Positions 32,292 through 38,222 of a stretch of DNA of 38,222 bases are shown one piece after another; positions within the stretch are counted from its first letter, which is position 1, and every line of letters begins with the position of its first letter. The notes under the pieces are model-generated. The model ran no database searches, was not told where the DNA came from, and was given only the letters and a program-made list of their open reading frames with translations. A program made the translations under genes and the position numbers. Location of the stretch: contig CAIUDG010000033.1 of assembly GCA_903897925.1 (NCBI GenBank), forward strand, positions 1-38,222, written 5' to 3'. This stretch comes from an uncultured beta proteobacterium (GTDB taxonomy: Bacteria > Pseudomonadota > Gammaproteobacteria > Burkholderiales > Burkholderiaceae_C).

Positions 32292-32370
32292 CCATTCGTT
32301 AGGCATTCGCACGGACTCTCCGGAGTCCGCCGTTTGCAGAGGGTGCGCTGTCAGTCAAGCAAAAGCAAAA

Positions 32371-32395
32371 AGCCGTTCAGTTGAACGGCTTTTTT
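32371..32395 (+). terminator. Rho-independent terminator of rpsT
   Basis: AGCCGTTC (32371-32378), loop AGTT, GAACGGCT (32383-32390), then a run of T to 32395. The A-rich left flank makes it usable on the minus strand too, so it may also stop transcripts from the DUF3579 side. Two other hairpins lie between it and rpsT, CCTAAC-CATTC-GTTAGG (32287-32303) and CGGACTC-TCCG-GAGTCCG (32312-32329). Confidence 0.9.
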
Positions 32396-32476
32396 GTTGC
32401 CTGCGAATTTCCTGCCGGCTCGGCCAAAAAAGGCAACACCGGCAGCAATAGAGAAAAAGAATCAGGCAGAAAAAAA

Positions 32477-32797
32477 TCAGGCGGGCGGACGTGCCGGCGG
32501 CTCAGGCCGGGTTTCGCTGACCTGCAGGTCGTTGTCGCGTGCGAAGTTGACGCAGAAGTCCCAGGCCATGACATCGTGCTCGCGCAAATCGGTGTGCACG
32601 ATGACGCATTTGACATTGCCAATGGAAGTCGGAACGCACCAGGGCGAATAGCCCAGGTGGCTGCCGGGTTGCGGTCCACCAGGACGGAACGGGCTCATCA
32701 CGCCCGCCAGACGCTCGGCCCAGTCGCTGGGGCGAAACGTTTTTCCCTGCCGGGTCAGACCCAGAATGAACAGTTCTTTGGCGGAGCTTGAGACCAT
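32477..32797 (-). CDS. DUF3579 family protein
   Basis: The 106-residue protein is of a family largely confined to betaproteobacteria. It contains FILGLTRQGKTFRPSDWAERLAG, then GYSPWCVPTSIGNVKCVIV and MAWDFCVNFARDNDLQV. There is no known function; the compact alpha-beta layout and conserved Trp and Cys suggest a small soluble protein. I start it at ATG 32797, where conservation begins; a GTG frame to 32902 is longer but without recognisable sequence. It is divergent from argD and convergent with rpsT. Confidence 0.85.
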   Translation of the reverse strand: MVSSSAKELFILGLTRQGKTFRPSDWAERLAGVMSPFRPGGPQPGSHLGYSPWCVPTSIGNVKCVIVHTDLREHDVMAWDFCVNFARDNDLQVSETRPEPPARPPA

Positions 32798-33069
32798 TGC
32801 TTTATTGATTTTGCGTAAGCCCGCGCGCGGGGGCGAACAGGTGCTGCAATGCACAAGAATTCTACCCGCTCTTGTAACGGAAATTGGAAAAATCCTGGGC
32901 ACCGGCAGGCGCTGCGCACAGGATTCTGCGCCAAGCGGCTGGTGCTTGCGGCACTGCCCCTAAAATCGGGGGCAGACGGCCCAATTTGCGTTGGGCTGCT
33001 TTTTTTTCACTGCCCTATTCCAGTTCCGTATTCCTGTCCTCTGTTCCTGTTCTCTATTGGAGTTTGTTC

Positions 33070-34290
33070 ATGTCCAACGCTACGCCCCCCGTGGTCCCCA
33101 CCTCCCCGCATGTGATGAACACCTATGGCCGCCTGCCCATTGCGCTGACGCACGGCCAGGGCTGCAAGGTCTGGGACACCAATGGCCGTGAATACCTGGA
33201 CGGCCTCGGCGGCATCGCCGTCAACACCCTGGGCCACAACCATCCGCGTCTGGTGCCAGCGCTGCAGGAACAGCTGACGCGCATGATCCACTCGTCCAAC
33301 TACTACCATGTGCCGCTGCAGGAAACCCTGGCCAGCCTGCTGGTTGAGCGCAGCGGCATGCACAGTGTGTTTTTCTGCTCCACCGGCCTGGAAGCCAATG
33401 AAGCCGCGCTCAAGCTGGCGCGCAAGTTCGGCCACGACAAAGGCATTGAGCGCCCTGAAGTAGTGGTCTATGAAAAGGCCTTCCACGGCCGCTCGATTGC
33501 CACCCTCAGCGCCACCGGCAACCCCAAGGTACAGGCCGGCTTCGCGCCCCTGGTGGAAGGCTTCATCCGGGTGCCAATCAACAATCTGGCGGCACTCAAA
33601 GCCGCTACCGAAAACAACCCGAATGTAGTCGCCGTTTTCTTTGAAGCCATCCAGGGCGAAGGCGGCATCCACGCCATGCAGGCCGACTACCTGCGCGATG
33701 TGCGCGCCCTGTGCGACCAGCGCGACTGGCTGATGATGATCGACGAAGTGCAATGCGGCATGGGCCGCACCGGCAAATGGTTCGCCCACCAGTGGGCCGG
33801 TATCCAGCCCGACGTGATGCCGCTGGCCAAGGGCCTGGGCTCGGGCGTGCCGGTCGGTGCAGTGGTGGTCGGCCCCAAGGCGGCGTCGATTTTCCAGCCT
33901 GGCAACCACGGCAGCACTTTTGGCGGCAATCCGCTGTCCATGCGCGCCGGGGTGGAAACCATCCGCATCATGGAAGAAGACGGACTGCTGGAAAACGCCA
34001 CCCGCGTCGGCGCCCACCTGCGCGCCTGCCTGGCGCAAGGCCTGGCGGCTGAAATCGCCAGTGGTGGCGTGAAAGAAATTCGCGGTCAGGGCCTGATGCT
34101 GGGCATAGACCTGGCAGTACCCTGCAGCGTGCTGATGCAGCGCGCCGCCGATGCCGGGCTGCTGCTCAGCGTTACCGCCGACACGGTGGTGCGCCTGGTA
34201 CCGCCGCTGATTTTGAGCCTGCAGGAAGCCGAACAAATCGCCGCCCTGCTGTGCCCGCTGATTTCCACCCTGCTCAAGGAAAACACATGA
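33070..34290 (+). CDS. argD: Acetylornithine aminotransferase
   Basis: The 406-residue class III PLP aminotransferase converts N-acetylglutamate semialdehyde to N-acetylornithine in arginine synthesis and can also act in lysine synthesis. Visible motifs are GREYLDGLGGIAVNTLGHNHP, FFCSTGLEANEAALKLARKF, AFHGRS, FFEAIQGEGGI, MMIDEVQCGMGRTGKWF and the PLP lysine in MPLAKGLGSGVPVGA (about residue 254). ATG 33070 has GGAG 8 bases upstream; the frame is open to 32884 without homology. Its stop overlaps the argF start (ATGA), so the two arginine genes are translationally coupled. Confidence 0.95.
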   Translation: MSNATPPVVPTSPHVMNTYGRLPIALTHGQGCKVWDTNGREYLDGLGGIAVNTLGHNHPRLVPALQEQLTRMIHSSNYYHVPLQETLASLLVERSGMHSVFFCSTGLEANEAALKLARKFGHDKGIERPEVVVYEKAFHGRSIATLSATGNPKVQAGFAPLVEGFIRVPINNLAALKAATENNPNVVAVFFEAIQGEGGIHAMQADYLRDVRALCDQRDWLMMIDEVQCGMGRTGKWFAHQWAGIQPDVMPLAKGLGSGVPVGAVVVGPKAASIFQPGNHGSTFGGNPLSMRAGVETIRIMEEDGLLENATRVGAHLRACLAQGLAAEIASGGVKEIRGQGLMLGIDLAVPCSVLMQRAADAGLLLSVTADTVVRLVPPLILSLQEAEQIAALLCPLISTLLKENT

Positions 34291-35258
34291 GCCAGAACCG
34301 CCACGCCATTCCCAGCACCCTGCCCCAAGGGGCCCCGCCGGTGCGCCACTTTCTGCAGCTGACCGACTTCAGCAGCGAAGAAATCCTCTACCTGCTGGAC
34401 CGTGCTGCCTTTATCAAGCAGAAGTTCAAGACCTTTGAGCGCCACCAGCCACTGGCCGACCGCACGCTGGCCATGATTTTCGAAAAAGCCTCGACCCGGA
34501 CCCGGGTCAGCTTCGAAGCCGGCATGTACCAGCTCGGCGGCAGCGTGGTGCACCTGACCACCGGCGACAGCCAGCTCGGCCGCTCGGAGCCGATTGAAGA
34601 CAGTGCCAAAGTGATCAGCCGCATGACCGACATTGTCATGATCCGCACCTTCGAGCAAACCAAGATCGAGCGCTTTGCCGCGCACTCACGCGTGCCCGTG
34701 ATCAATGGCCTGACCAACGAATTCCACCCCTGCCAGATCCTGGCCGACATCTTCACCTTCATCGAGCACCGCGGCCCGATCGCCGGCAAGACCGTGGCCT
34801 GGGTCGGTGACGGCAACAACATGGCCAACACCTGGCTCCAGGCCGCCGCCCTGCTCGGCTTCCATTTGCGTGTCAGCACGCCCAGTGGCTACGAAGTCAA
34901 TGAAACCACCGCCGCCGCGCCGGCCTCCCTGGGTGGCGGCAGCTACCGCACCTATGCCGATCCGATGCAGGCCTGCGCCGGAGCCGACCTGGTGACCACC
35001 GACGTCTGGACCAGCATGGGTTACGAGGCCGAAAACGAAGTGCGCCGCAAGGCCTTCGCCGCCTGGTGCGTGGACCGCAAAATGATGGCTGCCGCCGCAC
35101 CCGGTGCGCTGTTCATGCACTGCCTGCCGGCGCACCGTGGCGAGGAAGTCGAGGCCGAAGTCATCGACGGGCCGCAGAGCGTGGTCTGGGACGAAGCGGA
35201 AAACCGCATGCACGTGCAAAAAGCCCTGATGGAATACCTGCTGCTGGGGCGCCAGTAA
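34287..35258 (+). CDS. argF: Ornithine carbamoyltransferase
   Basis: The 323-residue enzyme makes citrulline from ornithine and carbamoyl phosphate. It has the carbamoyl-phosphate motif FEKASTRTRVSFE, the ornithine-binding HPCQILADIFTF, GDGNNMANTWL and the family signature FMHCLPAHRGEEV. The start is ATG 34287, overlapping the argD stop by four bases; the ORF could extend to 34251 but this would reach further into argD. It forms the argD-argF pair often seen in Burkholderiales. Confidence 0.95.
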   Translation: MSQNRHAIPSTLPQGAPPVRHFLQLTDFSSEEILYLLDRAAFIKQKFKTFERHQPLADRTLAMIFEKASTRTRVSFEAGMYQLGGSVVHLTTGDSQLGRSEPIEDSAKVISRMTDIVMIRTFEQTKIERFAAHSRVPVINGLTNEFHPCQILADIFTFIEHRGPIAGKTVAWVGDGNNMANTWLQAAALLGFHLRVSTPSGYEVNETTAAAPASLGGGSYRTYADPMQACAGADLVTTDVWTSMGYEAENEVRRKAFAAWCVDRKMMAAAAPGALFMHCLPAHRGEEVEAEVIDGPQSVVWDEAENRMHVQKALMEYLLLGRQ

Positions 35259-35271
35259 GCCGTACCCGCCA

Positions 35272-35580
35272 ATGAGCGCATGCACCCAATGCGGCGCTTG
35301 CTGCGCCAGTTTCCGCGTCGACTTCGCGGTGCAGGAACTCGACAGCCAGGACGGTCGCGTACCGTCCGGCCTGGCCGATGTGTTGACCAGCAGCACCGCA
35401 CGCATGCGCGGCACCGACAACCAGCCAGTGCGCTGCGCCGCGCTGAGTGGCCGCCTGGGTGAAAAAATAGGCTGCGGCATTTACGAGTGGCGGCCCTCAC
35501 CCTGCCGCGAGTTTGAAGAAGGCAGCGAAGCCTGCCAACGCGCGCGCCAGCGCCACGGTCTGGCGCCGCTGTACGACTAA
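35272..35580 (+). CDS. YkgJ family cysteine-cluster protein
   Basis: The 102-residue protein starts with the cysteine cluster CTQCGACCASF and has later conserved cysteines in VRCAALSGRLG and IGCGIYEWRPSPCREFE. This is the CxxCxxCC family (zinc/iron-chelating domain), thought to bind metal ions; its function is not established. It starts 13 bases after argF on the same strand and so probably belongs to the argD-argF transcript, as in many Burkholderiales. Confidence 0.9.
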   Translation: MSACTQCGACCASFRVDFAVQELDSQDGRVPSGLADVLTSSTARMRGTDNQPVRCAALSGRLGEKIGCGIYEWRPSPCREFEEGSEACQRARQRHGLAPLYD

Positions 35581-35628
35581 GCTTTGCCCCACCCCTGCAC
35601 CTGCGTGAACCTGAAAAGCGAGCCTGCC

Positions 35629-36927
35629 ATGATCCAGCGCCAAGACTGCCAGCAACGCGATGCCAGCGACCCGCTGCGTTCCTTGCGTGACCTGTTTTCC
35701 ATCCCCGAGGGCGTGATTTACCTGGACGGCAATTCGCTCGGCGCCATGCCGCGCAGCGCCGCCGCGCGGGCGGCCCAGGTGGTTTGCGAAGAATGGGGCC
35801 AGGGCCTGATCCGCTCCTGGAACAGCGCCGGCTGGTTCCAGCTGCCCCAGCGCCTGGGCAACCAGATTGCCCCGCTGATCGGCGCCGGCCCGGACCAGGT
35901 GGTGGTCACCGACAGCACCTCCATCAACCTGTACAAGGTGCTGTCGGCCGCCATCGCCATGCACCGCGCCGATGCGCCACAACGCCGCATCATCGCCAGC
36001 GAGCGCAGCAATTTTCCAACCGACCTGTACATCGCCGAAGGCCTGTGCCGCGAACACGGCTTCACCTTGCTGCTGCTGGAGCCAGAAGAAATTGCCGGCG
36101 CACTGAACAGCGAGCTGGCCATTTTGCTGCTGACCCACGTCAATTACCGCACCGGCGCAATGCACGATATGGCGGCAGTCAGCGCCGCCGCGCAGGCCGC
36201 TGGCGCCTGCGTGGTCTGGGACCTGGCACACAGCGCCGGCGCAGTTACGCTGGACTTGCTCGGCTGCGGTGCCGACTTTGCCATCGGTTGCGGCTACAAA
36301 TACCTCAATGGCGGTCCCGGCGCACCAGCGTTCGTCTGGGTCCATCCGCGCCATGCCGAGCGCTTCCAGCAACCGCTGTCGGGCTGGTGGGGCCATGCAG
36401 CGCCCTTTGCCTTTACGCCGGACTACCAGCCCGGTCCCGGCATCCAGCGCTATCTGTGCGGCACCCAGCCGGTAGTCAGCCTGGCGCTGTTGGAGTGCGG
36501 GCTGGATACCTTGCACGCAGCGCAGACCCTGGGTGGCATGGCGGCGGTGCGTGCCAAGTCGCTGGCACTGAGCGATCTGTTCATCACGCTGGTGGAGCAA
36601 CGCTGCGCCGGACTTGGCTTGTCCCTGGTCACACCGCGCGACCATGCACGGCGCGGCTCACAGGTCAGCCTGACGCACCAGGCCGGTCTGGCGGCGCCGG
36701 GCGGCAGCAGCGGCTATGCGATCGTCCAGGCGCTGATTGCGCGCGGGGTGATTGGCGACTTTCGCGCTGGCGACGGTGCGCAGCAACAAGATATTTTGCG
36801 CTTTGGCTTTGCACCGCTTTACATCGGCTTTGAAGACGTTTGGATTGCGGTGGAACAGCTGCGCGCCTTGCTGCAAAGCGGCGACTGGCAGGCGGCGGAG
36901 TTCCGGCAACAACAAGCGGTGACCTGA
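35629..36927 (+). CDS. kynU: Kynureninase
   Basis: The 432-residue PLP enzyme cleaves kynurenine to anthranilate and alanine in tryptophan degradation. Motifs include [11 protein letters not shown] at the N-terminus, [34 protein letters not shown] and the PLP lysine in [14 protein letters not shown] (about residue 224), then a conserved GWWGH and the ending [17 protein letters not shown] 35629 begins shortly before the conserved domain; the frame is open to a TTG at 35584. Usual partners kynA and kynB are not in the window. It follows the YkgJ gene by 48 bases and converges on a monooxygenase gene. Confidence 0.93.
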   Translation: MIQRQDCQQRDASDPLRSLRDLFSIPEGVIYLDGNSLGAMPRSAAARAAQVVCEEWGQGLIRSWNSAGWFQLPQRLGNQIAPLIGAGPDQVVVTDSTSINLYKVLSAAIAMHRADAPQRRIIASERSNFPTDLYIAEGLCREHGFTLLLLEPEEIAGALNSELAILLLTHVNYRTGAMHDMAAVSAAAQAAGACVVWDLAHSAGAVTLDLLGCGADFAIGCGYKYLNGGPGAPAFVWVHPRHAERFQQPLSGWWGHAAPFAFTPDYQPGPGIQRYLCGTQPVVSLALLECGLDTLHAAQTLGGMAAVRAKSLALSDLFITLVEQRCAGLGLSLVTPRDHARRGSQVSLTHQAGLAAPGGSSGYAIVQALIARGVIGDFRAGDGAQQQDILRFGFAPLYIGFEDVWIAVEQLRALLQSGDWQAAEFRQQQAVT

Positions 36928-37025
36928 GCCCGTTACACCCTCTGCCTCAGCGCCGCGACGGCGCTGGCCCAGCGCAACGACGACCAAGGGTGCGTTACGT
37001 GGCGCAGCACAGCGGCGTGTCCGGC

Positions 37026-37077
37026 AAAAAAACGGCCTCGCCGGGGTCGCTTTTCGCTTCGGTGATTTCTACCGCCC
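37026..37077 (-). repeat. Post-stop intergenic repeat, copy 2
   Basis: On the minus strand, this 52-bp unit begins 3 bases after the stop of the monooxygenase gene with GGGCGGTAGAAATC and ends in a CGGC-GAG-GCCG stem followed by seven T. It is nearly identical to 22004-22054. The ending is a plausible Rho-independent terminator for the monooxygenase gene. Confidence 0.72.
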
Positions 37078-37080
37078 AGA

Positions 37081-38222
37081 CTAGTTGTCGGTGTAAAGCC
37101 AGGGTACATCCAGCAAGCGGGCACCCAACAGGCGCAGCGACAGGTCGCGCCCGATTGCCATCAGGCCGCGCATATGGAAGATTTCACCGTTGCGGATGGC
37201 GCGCTGCTGGACCCGGGCATTGCGTTGCCAACGCCGCAAGGCATAACGCTGCAAGGCTTCGGGTACGTCGTCCGGACACTCATCCAGACACGCCGCCAGG
37301 GCATGGGCATCTTCAATCGCCATGCCGGCACCCTGCGCCAGATAGGGACGCATCGGGTGTGCCGCGTCGCCCAGCAAGGCGATCCGGCCTTTGGCATGCT
37401 GGGCTGCGGATTGCATTGGTGGCCGATCCGACAAGGGCCACAGCCGCCAGTGGTCAATCGCCTGCACCAGGGCCTGCAAGGGGCGTCCGGCGTCGGCCAG
37501 GCGGGTGCGCAGTTCGGCGGCATTGGCGCTGTGGTCCCAGACCTTGGGGTCGCCCTGCACCTTGCCCTGCACAATCGCCACCACATTCATCCAGTCACCG
37601 CCCCGCACCGGGTACTGCACCACGTGGTACTTCGGCCCCATCCAGGCCGTGACCACGTCGCTGCGCAAGGTTTCCGGCAAGTCGCTCTGGCGCAGCATGG
37701 CGCGAAACGCCAGATGCCCGGTCACGCGCGGTGCCGTGTCGTGTGCAACCACATAGGTGCGCAGCTTGCTCCAGACACCATCGGCAGCAACCAGCGCCGA
37801 TGCCGCAAACTCCTGGTCCAGCACGGTTTGCACGCGCACCTCGGTGGCGTCCTGGCTGCAGCTGATGGCGCGCGAAGCCAGGTGCAGCTGGACTTCGGGA
37901 ATGCTGCGCACGGCGTCCAGCAGCAAGTCCTGCAAATCGGCCCGGGCAATCGTGACATAGGGCGCGCCATAGCTCTGCAAGATGGTTTTCCCCATCGGCA
38001 GTACCGCCAGCAAGTCGGCGCTGCGCGCATTGCGCACTTCGAGCTGGCGCGGGTAAGCGGCCACGCTGGCCAGCGCGTCACCTACACCCCAGCGCTGCAA
38101 TACCCGAACGACGTTGGGACTGAGCTGAATGCCGGCGCCAAATTCACCAAAAGCTTCGTTCTGCTCCAGCAAATCGACATGCCAGCCGCGCCGCGCACAG
38201 GCCAGCGCCGCCGCCAAGCCAC
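37081..38222 (-). CDS. FAD-dependent aromatic-ring monooxygenase (5' end outside window)
   Basis: At least 379 residues of a flavoprotein monooxygenase are present; the beginning is cut by the window edge inside the FAD-binding motif (GLAAALACARRG remains). FGAGIQLSPNVVRVLQRWG, ARADLQDLL and VAADGVWSKLR, plus the second FAD motif GRIALLGDAAHPMRPYLAQG, place it in the salicylate hydroxylase / 3-hydroxybenzoate 6-hydroxylase group. It hydroxylates an aromatic acid with NAD(P)H and O2; the exact substrate is not readable. The neighbouring kynureninase makes anthranilate or 3-hydroxyanthranilate, so a role in that path is possible, but the genes are convergent and the link is weak. Confidence 0.87.
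   Translation of the reverse strand, partial: GLAAALACARRGWHVDLLEQNEAFGEFGAGIQLSPNVVRVLQRWGVGDALASVAAYPRQLEVRNARSADLLAVLPMGKTILQSYGAPYVTIARADLQDLLLDAVRSIPEVQLHLASRAISCSQDATEVRVQTVLDQEFAASALVAADGVWSKLRTYVVAHDTAPRVTGHLAFRAMLRQSDLPETLRSDVVTAWMGPKYHVVQYPVRGGDWMNVVAIVQGKVQGDPKVWDHSANAAELRTRLADAGRPLQALVQAIDHWRLWPLSDRPPMQSAAQHAKGRIALLGDAAHPMRPYLAQGAGMAIEDAHALAACLDECPDDVPEALQRYALRRWQRNARVQQRAIRNGEIFHMRGLMAIGRDLSLRLLGARLLDVPWLYTDN

Noticed and set aside
37081..38222. Kynurenine 3-monooxygenase paired with kynureninase
   Set aside because: The visible motifs fit the salicylate / 3-hydroxybenzoate hydroxylase group better, and the two genes are convergent, not in one operon.

Overview
The window is from a betaproteobacterium, most likely Burkholderiales (Comamonadaceae-like). 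The right two-thirds is GC-rich and has the gene order folK-pcnB-HAD-hda-perM facing purM, murJ facing rpsT, and DUF3579 facing argD-argF. That order, not a database match, is the basis for the placement.

Left region (1 to about 10833): an accessory island of visibly lower GC. Its core is a complete type II CBASS anti-phage operon on the minus strand: CD-NTase (CdnD-like), Cap2 (E2-E1 fusion), Cap3 (JAMM isopeptidase) and Cap4 (DUF4297-type nuclease plus SAVED domain), with overlapping or coupled start and stop codons. Divergent from it lies a two-gene regulator, an XRE-type repressor (CapH-like) and an ImmA/IrrE-type metallopeptidase (CapP-like). The shared intergenic region holds two copies of an operator-like palindrome, TGTTGTC-N6-GACAACA. 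One copy overlaps the -35 box of a good predicted CBASS promoter. The inferred logic is that CapH represses the CBASS operon, CapP destroys CapH on a damage or infection signal, and the CD-NTase then makes a cyclic oligonucleotide that activates the Cap4 nuclease.

Next is a gene of unknown function whose C-terminus looks like the N-terminal domain of IS5-type transposases. It is cut by a complete 2780-bp IS66-family element (tnpA, tnpB, tnpC and a small passenger gene) flanked by a perfect 8-bp duplication. Removing the IS and one duplication restores a single frame of about 347 residues. About 480 bp further on, three copies of a roughly 22-bp repeat abut a comEC gene truncated in mid-codon-run. 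This looks like the end of a transposon that carried the island into comEC; the other end is outside the window.

Middle region (11.8 to 23.6 kb): an operon of transglutaminase-DUF2126, ParA-like ATPase, circularly permuted ATP-grasp/alpha-E protein and a second transglutaminase, of the type predicted to make and modify peptide tags. It is followed by a RidA-family gene and two chemoreceptors, one with its sensor domain at the C-terminus.

Right region (23.7 to 38.2 kb): housekeeping genes for folate (folK), RNA polyadenylation (pcnB), replication control (hda), purines (purM), peptidoglycan lipid II flipping (murJ), ribosomal protein S20 (rpsT), arginine synthesis (argD, argF) and tryptophan catabolism (kynU), ending in a partial FAD monooxygenase. 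A 52-bp repeat sits directly after the stop codon of two unrelated genes, with a weaker relative after a third. No tRNA, rRNA or CRISPR array was seen.
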